From: an uncultured bacterium
Lineage (GTDB): Bacteria > Bacillota_I > Bacilli_A > Mycoplasmatales > Metamycoplasmataceae
Length of the DNA: 18,464 nt
Assembly: GCA_929200685.1 (NCBI GenBank)
Contig: CAKNAO010000004.1
Location: 1-18,464 of the forward strand
Reading direction: 5' to 3'
Below, in pieces: positions 7,366 to 16,189 of the stretch. The translations under genes were made by a program, and so were the position numbers. The notes beneath the pieces were generated by a model, which was not told the origin of the DNA, did not search any database, and saw only the letters and a program-made list of their open reading frames with translations. The first letter of the stretch is position 1; the number at the start of each line of letters is the position of its first letter.

Positions 7366-7910
7366 TATGAAATCTCACTTAAAAAATTTTTATAATTATC
7401 TTCAATTGTTCCTTCAACATTAATGTTAAATAAAAGATTTTTTTCTTTATAAAAATTAATTAATGGTTTTGTTTTAGTATTGTAAATTTCAATTCTTTTT
7501 TTAATAATTTTATGATTATCATCTTTTCTACCTCTATTTAAAAGTCTATTTTTTATTATATTTTTTGAAGCTACAAATAAAATCACTGCATCTAGTTTCA
7601 AATTAATTGATTCTAAAAATTTAGCTTGTTCAATTGTTCTTGGATAACCATCTAAAATAAAACCATTTTTTTTAACTTTTTTATTTTTTAAATTTTTTTC
7701 AACAACTTTATTTGTTATTTCATCAACTACATAACCACCTTTTAAAATAATTGATTTAATTTTTAAACCAATTTTTGTTTTTTGAGAAATTTCTTTTCTA
7801 AATATTTCACCAGTAGAAATATGTACTATTCCTTTTTCTTTTTCAAGAATTTTTGCAATAGTTCCTTTACCAACACCAGGTGGACCTAAAAATATGATTT
7901 TTTTTATCAT
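7365..7910 (-). CDS. adk: adenylate kinase, short form
   Basis: Adenylate kinase catalyses ATP + AMP to 2 ADP. The P-loop GPPGVGKGT is at 9-17, the AMP-binding region around HISTGEIFR at 30-38, DGYPRT at 87-92, and the catalytic Arg-rich part RGRKDDN at 126-132. At 181 residues it is about 30 shorter than the usual bacterial enzyme. The zinc- or H-bond-stabilised LID insert between the Arg of NRLLNRGR and the DDN segment is missing, as in short-type kinases. It overlaps secY by 7 bases, with its ATG inside the last codons of secY. Confidence 0.96.
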   Translation of the reverse strand: MIKKIIFLGPPGVGKGTIAKILEKEKGIVHISTGEIFRKEISQKTKIGLKIKSIILKGGYVVDEITNKVVEKNLKNKKVKKNGFILDGYPRTIEQAKFLESINLKLDAVILFVASKNIIKNRLLNRGRKDDNHKIIKKRIEIYNTKTKPLINFYKEKNLLFNINVEGTIEDNYKNFLSEIS

Positions 7911-9325
7911 AGCAATCCTTCTACATCATTATTTTTTATATTATCAATTGCTTTCTTTTTAGCATTTGAAATTTTAATAGTTTTTTTTCTAGCTTTTAAT
8001 TGAGAAATTGTTTCAAGAGAAACTGTTACTAAAATAATTAATGATGTTCCTCCAAAAGTAATTTCTTTATTTAAACCAATTATCTCTTGAAAATATTGCA
8101 TTGAAGAAATAAGTGATAAAAATATAGCAGAAAAAAATGATAAGCGAAGAATAATATTCGTTAAATATTCTTCTGTTTCTTCACCAGGTTTAATTCCAGG
8201 AATAAATGTACTTGTTTTTTTAAAATTATCTGCTACTTGATAGGGATTAAATGTAACAATTGACATTGCAATTGTAAACATAAATGTTAAAAACATTAAT
8301 ATACCCATTCCCACTAAATTATTTAAAGCTAAATATTTTTCCATTCAAATTCTAACTTCATTTTGATGATGCAAAAATTGTCCAATTGTAATTGGCAAAA
8401 TACTTAAAGATAAAGCAAAGATTATTGGCATAACCCCTGAAGGATTAATTTTAATTGGAAGATGAGACACTTTTGTTCCTTTTTTTGTCATACCAGCCCC
8501 TGTTTGTTGAATAGGAACATGTCTTTCTGATTTATATAAATATCCTATTAAATAAACAAAAAATAAAAAAACAAATATATATAATGCAAAATTCATAATA
8601 CCAACAAATATTGATTGTGTTCCATCACCAATAAGTATTTGTTCATATGATAATTTAAATTTTGAAGGAAGATTAACAACAATGCCAGAGAAAATAATTA
8701 ATGAAGTACCATTGCCAACACCTTTTTTTGTTATTTCTTCTCCTAGAAATAAAGTAAATAATGATCCACCAACTAAAATCATAGGAAGGGCAAAAAATTT
8801 ATATAAATTAGTATTAAATTCTCCAACTAATTGAACACCAGTGTTTGAGTGTAATTGTTGAATAACAGTAATGGCTTGAACTGAAGCAAAAACAAGTGTA
8901 ATTATTCTTGTAATAATATTTATTTTTCTTTTACCAGCTGGACCTGAACGACTTAATCTATATAAAGGAGGAAAAACTTCAGATTGAAGAAGTGTCATAA
9001 TAATAGAAGCTGTAATATATGGAGAAATTCCTAAAGCAACTATTGAAAAATTTCTAAATGCCCCTCCACCCATTAAATCCATTATTCCTATAAAAGAGGA
9101 AGGATCTGTACCAAATCCTTTTGGCACATAAATTCCAGGTGTTGTAATTGAAGCTGCAATTCTGAAAATTAAAATTAATAATAATGTATAAAATATTTTT
9201 TTGAATAATGGTTTTGAATTTATTTTATTTTTTAAATTAAAAAATCATTTATTAATAAAAAATAAACTTTTTTTATAAAATATTTTATTATTTTTTTTTG
9301 TGAAAAATTTTTTCACATTTTTCAT
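7904..9325 (-). CDS. secY: protein translocase subunit SecY
   Basis: SecY is the channel of the Sec translocon in the cytoplasmic membrane. The complete frame is 473 residues from ATG 9325 to TAA 7904-7906. The last residues are Leu-Leu-Trp, with Trp as TGA just before the stop. The N-terminus is unusually long and basic (about 40 residues, Lys/Asn/Phe-rich) before the first membrane segment FYTLLLILIFRIAASITTPG. Later segments include GISPYITASIIMTLLQSE, the FLGEEITKKGVGNGTSLIIF region, and PIQQTGAGMTKKGTKVSHLPIKI ahead of GVMPIIFA. Ten membrane segments are expected. It starts one base after the rplO stop. Confidence 0.97.
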
Positions 9326-9326
9326 T

Positions 9327-9761
9327 TTAAATTAATTCTACCTTTCCACCAACTTTTTGAATAGATTTAATTGCAGATTTAGAAGCTTTATTAACTTGAA
9401 TAATTAAATTTTTTGTTAATTTTCCATGACCTAATAATTTAATTGGTTTATTTTTATTCAATATATTAAGTTTTTTTAATGAATTAATATTTACTTTTTC
9501 TCCATTTTTAAATTTTTTTTCAAGTGTTAATAAATTAATAATTTGATATTCAATACGATTAATATTATTAAAACCACGTTTTGGAACTCTTCTATATCAA
9601 GGATTTTGTCCACCTTCGAAACCAGGTCTTATTTTGCTACGTTTTTTTTGACCTGATTGACCTTTTCCTGCTTGTTTACCCCTACCTTGTGCCATTCCAC
9701 GAGCTGCTCTATATTTTTCTTTTCTAGAACCTTTATTAGGTTTTAAATTATTTAATTTCAT
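9327..9761 (-). CDS. rplO: 50S ribosomal protein L15
   Basis: L15 binds late in 50S assembly. The 144-residue frame starts MKLNNLKPNKGSRK at ATG 9761 with AAGGAG upstream. The Gly/Arg/Lys-rich early part (RGMAQGRGKQAGKGQSGQ) and GFEGGQNPWYRRVPKRGF are characteristic; the Trp is TGA. Only 9 bases separate it from rpsE, so rpmD (L30), which lies here in many bacteria, is missing. Confidence 0.97.
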
Positions 9762-9770
9762 AAATTCTCC

Positions 9771-10325
9771 TTAATTTATTATTTCTTTTATAGAAATATC
9801 TCTTAATTTTGCAACTTTTTCAATAGTTTTAAATTTTTTCAAACATTTAATAGTAGCTTTAACAACATTAATTTTATTTGATGAACCTAATGATTTAGTA
9901 ACAATATCTTTATACCCAGCAAGTTCAACAACAGAACGTACTGCACCCGAAGCAATTATTCCCCTACCTTTAGAAGCGGGTTTTAATAAAACTTTGGAAG
10001 AAATATATTTTGAAGTAATTTCATGTGGAATAGTTCTATTTTCAATAATTGGAACAACAACAAGATTTTTTCTAGCATCTTTAATTGCTTTTTTGATTGC
10101 ATTTGGAACTTCATTAGCTTTTCCATGCCCAAAACCTACCCTATTTTTTTTATCACCAATTACAACTAAAACTGAAAATGAAAATCTTCTTCCACCTTTT
10201 ACAACATTTGTAACACGTGCAATATTAACAACTCTTTCTTCAAATTCAGTATTTCTCTTAAAATTAAATTTTTTTCTATTTTTAAAATTTTTTTTAAATT
10301 TTTCATTTTTTTTAGTTTCTATCAT
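9771..10325 (-). CDS. rpsE: 30S ribosomal protein S5
   Basis: S5 helps hold the decoding-centre structure and translational accuracy. The protein is 184 residues. A basic, Lys/Asn/Phe-rich N-terminal tail of about 28 residues precedes the double-stranded RNA-binding domain (ERVVNIARVTNVVKGGRRFSF). GFGHGKANEVPNAIKKA and KGRGIIASGAVRSVVELAG follow. ATG 10325 comes one base after the rplR stop, with AGGAG about 11 bases upstream inside rplR. Confidence 0.97.
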   Translation of the reverse strand: MIETKKNEKFKKNFKNRKKFNFKRNTEFEERVVNIARVTNVVKGGRRFSFSVLVVIGDKKNRVGFGHGKANEVPNAIKKAIKDARKNLVVVPIIENRTIPHEITSKYISSKVLLKPASKGRGIIASGAVRSVVELAGYKDIVTKSLGSSNKINVVKATIKCLKKFKTIEKVAKLRDISIKEIIN

Positions 10326-10326
10326 A

Positions 10327-10680
10327 TTAGAATTTTACTCCTTTTTCTCTTACTCTATCAGCAAGTGCTTTAACTCTACCATGATAGATATATCCACTTC
10401 TATCGAAAACAATTTTTTTTATTTTTAAAGTCTTAATTTTTTTAGCAATATCTTCACCAACTTTTTGAGCAGCTTTAATATTTCCGCCATAAGGAAGTTT
10501 AAGTGCTATTGTTGAAGAATGAGCTAATGTTTTTCTATTGATATCATCAATTAATTGTGCTTCAATATTTTTAAGAGATTTAAATACATTTAGTCTTGGA
10601 ATTTCAGGAGTTCCACTAATTTTGGATCTAATACGTAAATGTTTTTTCTTTCTAGCCTTTGATCTTGTTGTTTTTTTCAT
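10327..10680 (-). CDS. rplR: 50S ribosomal protein L18
   Basis: L18 binds 5S rRNA and helps dock it on the 50S subunit. It has 117 residues, the family's usual length. The basic N-terminus (TRSKARKKKHLRIRSKISG) is followed by PRLNVFKSLKNIEAQLIDD and the conserved end FDRSGYIYHGRVKALADRVR. It starts 23 bases after rplF, one of the few real gaps, with AGGT as a modest ribosome site. Confidence 0.97.
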   Translation of the reverse strand: MKKTTRSKARKKKHLRIRSKISGTPEIPRLNVFKSLKNIEAQLIDDINRKTLAHSSTIALKLPYGGNIKAAQKVGEDIAKKIKTLKIKKIVFDRSGYIYHGRVKALADRVREKGVKF

Positions 10681-10703
10681 AAATTTTACCTAATAAATAC
10701 TAC

Positions 10704-11243
10704 TTATTTAGTAGCTACTTTTCCTTCCTTTCTTCTAATGTGTTCATTTTTATACATAATACCTTTTCCAGAATAAGGTGAAGGTCTCCTAACATCTCTT
10801 ATGAGTGCTGCCATTTGACCAACAGATTGTTTAGAAATTCCAAAAATATTTATTTCAGTTGGTTTAGGAATTGTAATTTCAATACCTTCTATAATATCAA
10901 GTAAAATTGGATGTGAATATCCAGCATTAATTTCTATTTTTTTTTCTTTAAGTATAGCTTTATAACCAACACCTTTAATTCTAATTTCTTTTTTAAATCC
11001 TTTTTCTACACCTTCAATCATTGCTTGTATTAAAGAATTAGTTGTACCATGTAATTGTTTAGTTTGTTTTTCTTCATTTGTTCTTTTAGTTATTAATGTA
11101 TTATTTTTTACTATTATTTTAATTAAAGGTGAAAATTCTTTTTTAAGAGTTCCAAGTTTTCCAGTTATTTCGACATTGCAATTTAAAATTTTTATTTTAG
11201 TATCTTCTTTAAATGTAAGTATTCTTTTTCCGACTCTTGACAT
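10704..11243 (-). CDS. rplF: 50S ribosomal protein L6
   Basis: L6 sits near the factor-binding site at the base of the L7/L12 stalk. It has 179 residues with the normal two-domain form. It starts MSRVGKRIL and ends with the diagnostic RRPSPYSGKGIMYKNEHIRRKEGK. AAGGAG lies about 8 bases before ATG 11243, directly after the rpsH stop. Confidence 0.98.
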   Translation of the reverse strand: MSRVGKRILTFKEDTKIKILNCNVEITGKLGTLKKEFSPLIKIIVKNNTLITKRTNEEKQTKQLHGTTNSLIQAMIEGVEKGFKKEIRIKGVGYKAILKEKKIEINAGYSHPILLDIIEGIEITIPKPTEINIFGISKQSVGQMAALIRDVRRPSPYSGKGIMYKNEHIRRKEGKVATK

Positions 11244-11253
11244 AAATTACTCC

Positions 11254-11652
11254 TTATCACACATAGGCAAGAACTTCTCCACCCATTCCTTGTTTTTTTG
11301 CATTTTTACTTGTCATAATTCCATTTGATGTAGAAATGATTGCAATACCAAATCCAGAAAAAACTGAAGGAAGTTCTTGAGAAGTTAAATAAACTCTTAA
11401 ACCAGGTTTAGAAATTCTTTTAACACCTGTAATAGCCTTTTGAGGACCTTTATATTTTAATTCTACTAAAATATTTTTTTTAATACCTTCTTTTTTGATT
11501 GAAAAATTATTAATATAACCTTGTTCTTTAAGGATATTTAACATTGATTCTTTAATATTAGAATGTGGAATTGAGACAATTCTTGTTTTTCTTTGATTGG
11601 CATTTTTAATTCTAATTAACATATCTCCAATTGGATCTGTAATAAATGACAT
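11254..11652 (-). CDS. rpsH: 30S ribosomal protein S8
   Basis: S8 binds helix 21 of 16S rRNA and often represses the spc operon. The start is ATG 11652 (MSFITDPIGDMLIRIKNA), which gives 132 residues. An in-frame TTG three codons earlier overlaps rpsN and is less likely. The end is ...GGEVLAYVW with Trp as TGA followed by TAA at 11254-11256. The STSNGIMTSKNAKKQGMGG region is the conserved C-terminal motif. It starts two bases after the rpsN stop. Confidence 0.96.
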
Positions 11653-11654
11653 AA

Positions 11655-11840
11655 TTATCAACTCGCTTTCTTAATACCTGGAATTTTTCCTTCATGTGCT
11701 AATTTTCTAAAACAAATACGACATATTTTAAATCTTCTAATAACAGCTCTTGGTCTTCCACAAATTTGACATCTTCTATAACCTCTTGTAGAAAACTTAG
11801 GATGTTTTTTAGCTTTTTCAATTAATGATTTTTTTGCCAT
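11655..11840 (-). CDS. rpsN: 30S ribosomal protein S14, zinc-binding type
   Basis: S14 is needed for late head assembly of the 30S. This is the short 61-residue form with a zinc ribbon of two Cys pairs (CQIC and CRIC). The ending is ...GIKKASW with TGA as Trp and TAA after it. ATG 11840 overlaps the rplE stop (TAATG), and GGAGG inside the rplE end is its ribosome site. Confidence 0.97.
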
Positions 11841-12400
11841 TATTTTGCCTCCATTTCTATTTTTTTGAAAGGCATCCCTAAAAAAAACAATAATTCTTTT
11901 GCTTCTTTATCATTATTTGATGAAGTAACAATAATTACATCTAAGCCTCTAATTTTTTTTATTTGATCAAAATCAATTTCAGGAAAAATAATTTGTTCTT
12001 TTATTCCTAATGAAAAATTACCTCTTCCATCAAATGATTTAGGATTAATTCCCCTAAAATCTCTTATACGAGGTATGACAACATCTATAAGTTTTTGTAA
12101 AAAATTTCACATTCTTTCACCTCTTAAAGTAACTTTAGAACCCATTGGCATTCCTTCTCTTAATTTTCAAGAAGCAAGTGATTTTTTAGCAACTATTTGA
12201 GTTGGTTTTTGTCCTGAGATTAATTTTAATTGATTGGCAACTTCCTCAATTGATTTTGAATTTGTTACATCATTACTAGCTGTCATATTTAAAACTATTT
12301 TTTTTAAAATAGGAACTTGCATAATTGATTTATATTTAAATTTTTCTTGCATTAATTTTTTAATTTCATATTGGTATTTTGTTTTTAAATTATTCATCAT
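11840..12400 (-). CDS. rplE: 50S ribosomal protein L5
   Basis: L5 binds 5S rRNA and contacts the P-site tRNA across the subunit bridge. The full protein is 186 residues. KIVLNMTASNDVTNSK, GQKPTQIVAKKSLASWKLREG and DFRGINPKSFDGRGNFSLGI are family marks; two Trp codons are TGA. Two adjacent ATG codons are possible starts (12400 and 12397). The first is chosen because it is 9 rather than 12 bases from AGGAG. Confidence 0.96.
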
Positions 12401-12409
12401 TTTATTTTT

Positions 12410-12414
12410 CTCCT
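12410..12414 (-). promoter_or_regulatory. Shine-Dalgarno of rplE formed by the rplX TAG stop
   Basis: AGGAG begins inside the TAG stop of rplX (12415-12413). The stop codon of one gene and the ribosome site of the next therefore share bases, 9 bases before the first rplE ATG. The same arrangement recurs at the preceding junction. Confidence 0.7.
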
Positions 12415-12727
12415 ATAAAATTTTTCCTGTTAATTTATTAATTCTAATTTTTTTTCCCTTTTCATTGATTTTAAATCCAATTTTTATCATTTTTGATCCT
12501 TTTGTTTTACTTTTTAAAGCAACATTCGAAATATGTATTGGAGCTTCAAATTCAATAATTCCACCGTCTGGATTTTGTTGTGTAGGTTTATTATGTTTTT
12601 TAACAATGTTAATTTTATCTATAACAACTTGATTTTTTTTTCTATTTATTTTTAATATTCTTCCACTTTTACCTTTATTTTTTCCAGATATAACTATTAC
12701 TTCATCATTTTTTTTAATTTTATACAT
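12413..12727 (-). CDS. rplX: 50S ribosomal protein L24
   Basis: L24 starts 50S assembly by binding the 5' end of 23S rRNA. The start is ATG 12727 (MYKIKKNDEVIVISGKNKGK), which gives 104 residues, the normal length. A longer in-frame reading into rplN is not credible. The KOW motif covers about residues 8-25. NIVKKHNKPTQQNPDGGIIE and EAPIHISNVAL are conserved. The stop is TAG, rare in this window. Confidence 0.97.
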   Translation of the reverse strand: MYKIKKNDEVIVISGKNKGKSGRILKINRKKNQVVIDKINIVKKHNKPTQQNPDGGIIEFEAPIHISNVALKSKTKGSKMIKIGFKINEKGKKIRINKLTGKIL

Positions 12728-12734
12728 AAAAATT

Positions 12735-12739
12735 CTCCT
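12735..12739 (-). promoter_or_regulatory. Shine-Dalgarno of rplX formed by the rplN TAG stop
   Basis: AGGAG overlaps the TAG stop of rplN (12740-12738) and lies 7 bases before the rplX ATG. The local string TTATAGGAGAA is repeated at the rplX end, so the two junctions share one design. Confidence 0.7.
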
Positions 12740-13109
12740 ATAAAACTTCCGGTGCAAGTGAAAGAATTTTTTTATAACCTCTTTCACGAAGTTCTCTTGC
12801 AATTGGACCAAATATACGAGTGCCTCTAGGTGAAATTAAATCTTCTCTTAAAACAACGACAGCATTATCATCAAATTTAATATGTGAACCATCAAATCTT
12901 CTAATTTTATATTTTGTTCTTACAACTACTGCTCTTATGACTTGACCAATTTTTAATTGACTATTTGGAATAGATTTTTTAACTGAACAAACAACAATGT
13001 CACCAATTGAAGAAAATTTCTTTTTAGAACCACCAAGACTTTTAAAAATACCAACTTCTTTTGCTCCTGAATTATCAGCAACTACTGCTCTTGACATTTC
13101 TCTCAACAT
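12738..13109 (-). CDS. rplN: 50S ribosomal protein L14
   Basis: L14 lies at the subunit interface (bridge B5/B8). ATG 13109 gives 123 residues, and its N-terminus (MLREMSRAVVADNSGAKEV) aligns residue for residue with the family's M-I-Q-x-x-S-R-L-x-V-A-D-N-S-G-A. FDDNAVVVLREDLISPRGTR and the ending REL-RERGYKKILSLAPEVL are typical. The start overlaps the rpsQ stop (TAATG). The stop is TAG and is part of the next ribosome site. Confidence 0.97.
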   Translation of the reverse strand: MLREMSRAVVADNSGAKEVGIFKSLGGSKKKFSSIGDIVVCSVKKSIPNSQLKIGQVIRAVVVRTKYKIRRFDGSHIKFDDNAVVVLREDLISPRGTRIFGPIARELRERGYKKILSLAPEVL

Positions 13110-13372
13110 TATTTACCTTCCTTAATTTTTTTAATAATTTTTTCAAGTCTAAATTTTTTTGATTTTGAATATGGTCTTGTTTCCATTATTTGAACAACAT
13201 CATTTAATTTTGCTTTGTTTTTTTCATCATGTGCAGAGAATTTTTTATGTTTTTTAAATCTTTTGCCATAAAGTGGGTGTTTAATAGAATTTTCAACTTC
13301 AACTGTTATAGTTTTTTTGTTTTTAGTTGAAACTACTTTACCAACCAAAAGTTTCCTAGATGATCTATTCAT
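13109..13372 (-). CDS. rpsQ: 30S ribosomal protein S17
   Basis: S17 is an OB-fold protein that nucleates 16S 5'-domain folding. The 87 residues include KLLVGKVVSTKNKKTITVEV, HPLYGKRFKKHKKFSAHDE and QIMETRPYSKSKKFRLEKII, the standard order. It begins in a TAATG overlap with rpmC and ends in another with rplN. Confidence 0.98.
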   Translation of the reverse strand: MNRSSRKLLVGKVVSTKNKKTITVEVENSIKHPLYGKRFKKHKKFSAHDEKNKAKLNDVVQIMETRPYSKSKKFRLEKIIKKIKEGK

Positions 13373-13629
13373 TATTTATCTTCCTTTAATTCTTTTTGTA
13401 ATTTTTTTTCTATTTTATTATTTTTATTTTTTTTGATTTTCATCTCTTCTTTTTCATTAATTACAGTAAATGTTCTTGCAATATCTTTTTTGACCAAATT
13501 AATTTTATGAGGATGATCTAATTGACCAGTTGAATTTTTAAATCTTAACAAAAATAATTCAGCTTTTAATTCATCAATAATTTTTAATAATTCTTTTGGT
13601 GTTTTTTTTCTTAAATTTTTTGCAAACAT
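13372..13629 (-). CDS. rpmC: 50S ribosomal protein L29 with C-terminal extension
   Basis: L29 sits by the tunnel exit, next to L23, where chaperones and the Sec machinery dock. Residues 6-58 are the family core (LRKKTPKELLKIIDELKAEL, then LLRFKNSTGQLDHPHKI and DIARTFTVINEKE). At 85 residues it is about 20 longer than usual; the extra tail is Lys/Glu-rich and probably disordered or helical. It starts in a TAATG overlap with rplP, and GGAGAT inside the rplP end is its ribosome site. Confidence 0.96.
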   Translation of the reverse strand: MFAKNLRKKTPKELLKIIDELKAELFLLRFKNSTGQLDHPHKINLVKKDIARTFTVINEKEEMKIKKNKNNKIEKKLQKELKEDK

Positions 13630-14048
13630 TATTTATCTCCTTCAAATTTTTTGATTTTTCATTTAATAGGTAATTTATGTCCACCTAATCTTAATGCAGC
13701 TTTTGAAATGTTTTCAGAAACTCCAGAAATTTCAAAAATTATCGTTCCTTCTCTAACAACAGCTATTCACTTATCAGGATTACCTTTACCTTTTCCCATA
13801 CGAACTCCAATTGGTTTAGAAGTTTTGGATAAATGAGGAAAAACTCTTATAATAACTTGTCCTTCACGCCCCATTTTTCTTGTAATTGCAATACGTGCTG
13901 CTTCTAATTGTCTAGCAGTAATTCAATTAGAAGTTTGTGCCTGAAGTCCAAATTCACCAAATGAAATTTTATTTCCTTTATTTGCTTTTTTCTTGTTATG
14001 ATATACATTATGGAATTTTCTATATTTTGTTCTTTTTGGTTGAAGCAT
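13629..14048 (-). CDS. rplP: 50S ribosomal protein L16
   Basis: L16 supports A-site tRNA accommodation in the 50S. The 139-residue frame begins MLQPKRTKYRKFHNVYHNKK, with ITARQLEAARIAITRKMGRE, FPHLSKTSKPIGVRMGKGKG and the following NPDKWIAVVREG, all conserved. Three Trp codons are TGA and would split the gene in the standard code. It starts in a TAATG overlap with rpsC. Confidence 0.97.
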
Positions 14049-14701
14049 TATTTTTTATCTCCTTCAAAAATTTCTCCTTTAGAAATTCAAACTTTAATTC
14101 CTAAAGTTCCATATGTTGTTTTTGCTATTGTAGCAGCATAATCAACATTTTGTCTTAAAGTATGAAGTTTCATTTCTCCTTCTGTATATCCTTCTGTTCT
14201 TGCCATATCTACACCATTTAATCTTCCAGAAACTGAAGTTTTAATTCCTTTTGCACCAGCTTTAAAAGCAAATCTAATCGCTTGTTTTTGAGCTGCTCTA
14301 AATGAATCACGATTTTCAAGTTTAATTGCTATTTCTTCAGCAACAAGTTTTGCATTTAATTCTGGTTTGGCAATTGGAATTATTTCAATATTTAAATTCA
14401 TTTTTGTATTTCTAGTTGACTTTTTAACTTTTTTAGTAAAAATATTTAAATTTTTAGAACCTTCTCCAATAATAACTCCTGGTTTTGCTGAAAATATTTT
14501 AACTAAAACATCATTTTTAGAATTTCTAGTAATAGTTATATTTCCGATTAAATATTTTCTTTTATAATTTTCAATATATTTAAAAATTTTTTGATCTTCT
14601 AATAAATAATTAGTAAATTTATTTTTTGAAGCATATCAAGTTGCATTGTGTTTTTTAGTAATTCCATAACGAAATCCATTTGGATTAACTTTTTGTCCCA
14701 T
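14048..14701 (-). CDS. rpsC: 30S ribosomal protein S3
   Basis: S3 is at the mRNA entry channel of the 30S. The 217-residue protein starts MGQKVNPNGFRYGI. It contains the KH domain with PGVIIGEGSKNL (about 74-85), and the C-terminal domain with ENRDSFRAAQKQAIRFAFKA, GAKGIKTSVSGRLNGVDMAR and TEGYTEGEMKLHTLRQNVDY. GIKVWI near the end has TGA Trp. It follows rplV by 11 bases with AAGGAG. Confidence 0.97.
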
Positions 14702-14712
14702 ATTTTCTCCTT

Positions 14713-15051
14713 TTATCTTTCTGAAACTTCAATTGTTAAATTAGAAGTTCTCTTAAATATTGAGTATGCACTACCTTTAGCTCTAGGTTGAAATCTTTTT
14801 AATGTTGGTCCTTCATTTACTAAAATTAATGAAATAAATAGTTTTTCTGCATTCATCCCATGATTATTTACTGCATTAGCAATTGCAGAATTTAATAATT
14901 TAAGGAATATTAATGATGATTTTTTAGGTGTGTTTTTAAGAATTGATATTGCATTTGATACATCTTTTTTCCTAATTAAAGAGGCAACTAAGTTTGCTTT
15001 TCTAACTGATATTCTTTGAATTTTTATGCTTGCTTTAGATTTTTCTGCCAT
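14713..15051 (-). CDS. rplV: 50S ribosomal protein L22
   Basis: L22 lines the peptide exit tunnel with its beta-hairpin. The 112 residues carry RISVRKANLVASLIRKKDV, LLNSAIANAVNNHGMN and the hairpin/tail part GPTLKRFQPRAKGSAYSIFK, the normal composition with R-A-x-G-x-A. The start overlaps the rpsS stop (TAATG). Confidence 0.98.
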   Translation of the reverse strand: MAEKSKASIKIQRISVRKANLVASLIRKKDVSNAISILKNTPKKSSLIFLKLLNSAIANAVNNHGMNAEKLFISLILVNEGPTLKRFQPRAKGSAYSIFKRTSNLTIEVSER

Positions 15052-15326
15052 TATTTTTTACCTTTATCTTGTCCATGACCTAAAAATTTTCTTGTTGGAG
15101 CAAATTCACCTAATTTATGTCCAACCATATCTTCAGTGATAAAAACATTTATAAAATCTTTTCCATTATGCACTTTAAATGTAAGACCAATAAATGAAGG
15201 AAAAATTGTTGATCTTCTTGATCATGTTTTAATTGATTTTTTTTTGGTTTTATTTTCAATAATATTTTTTACTTTTTTTTCTAAATGTTTGTCAATAAAA
15301 GGCATTTTTTTAAGTGATCTAGACAT
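15051..15326 (-). CDS. rpsS: 30S ribosomal protein S19
   Basis: S19 forms a complex with S13 in the 30S head. ATG 15326 gives 91 residues starting MSRSLKKMPFIDKHLEKK. KTWSRRSTIFPSFIGLTFKV and MVGHKLGEFAPTRKFLGHG are the conserved segments. Trp is TGA. It overlaps rplB and rplV at its two ends by one base each. Confidence 0.97.
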
Positions 15327-16168
15327 TATTTTTCTCCTTTTCTTCTTACAATGAGTTTTGTAGATGATTTTTTATTTCTTCTAGTTTTAACACCAAGTGC
15401 TTTTTTACCTCAAGGTGTCATTGGTGATTTTCTTCCAATAGGTTGTTTACCTTCACCACCGCCATGTGGATGATCATTAGGATTCATGGCTGATCCTCTA
15501 ACTTTGGGTCTAATTCCTCTATGTCTATTTTTTCCAGCCTTACCCTTAATAACTAGTGAATGTTCTTCATTTCCAACTTCACCAATTGTGGCTCTACACA
15601 TAGATAAAATTTTACGTACTTCTCCTGATTTTAATCTTAAAATTACATACTTTCCATTTTCATCATGTCCAAGTATTTGTGCTGATGAACCAGCTGAACG
15701 AACAATTTTTCCACCTTGTCCTGGATTTATTTCAATATTATGAACCATTGTTCCTTCTGGAATATTTTTAAGGATTTTAGCATTTCCATCTTTTATATCT
15801 GCTTTTTCTCCAGACATAATTATTTGACCAACCTTCATTTTTTTAGTTGTTAATATATATCTTTTTTCACCATCTACATAATTTATTAATGAAATATTAG
15901 AGGTTCTGTTTGGGTCATATTCAATAGATTTCACCTTTCCTTTAATACCATCTTTATTTCTTTTAAAATCAATAATTCTATATTTTTTTCTTAAACCCCC
16001 ACCTCTATGACGAACTGTTATTAAACCCATATTATTTCGACCACCATTTTTTTTAAGAGATGTTAATAATGATTTTTCTGGTTTATGATTTGATAAATTA
16101 TTTTTATAATCAAGAATTGTCATATGTCTACGACCATTTGATGTTGGTTTATATTTTTTAATTGCCAT
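15326..16168 (-). CDS. rplB: 50S ribosomal protein L2
   Basis: L2 is a core protein near the peptidyl-transferase centre and needed for subunit joining. The 280-residue frame starts MAIKKYKPTSNGRRHMTI. The RNA-binding domain holds NNMGLITVRHRGGGLRKKYR. The C-terminal region has RGSAMNPNDHPHGGGEGKQP, whose His corresponds to the functionally important His229 of E. coli, then SPMTPWGKKALGVKTRR with TGA as Trp. AAGGAG lies 7 bases before ATG. Confidence 0.98.
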
Positions 16169-16189
16169 TTTATTCTCCTTAAATTATTT

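Noticed and set aside
9994..10428. Long plus-strand open frame opposite rpsE/rplR (also 5303-5620, 12234-12632, 15486-15743)
   Set aside because: All are shadows of conserved ribosomal genes on the other strand, with no ribosome sites or family resemblance.
11653..11661. TTG start for rpsH
   Set aside because: It lies inside rpsN. The ATG at 11652 gives the normal S8 N-terminus and length.
12728..12811. Upstream extension of rplX into rplN
   Set aside because: The L24 family begins at the ATG at 12727, which has AGGAG 7 bases upstream; the extension overlaps the end of rplN in another frame.
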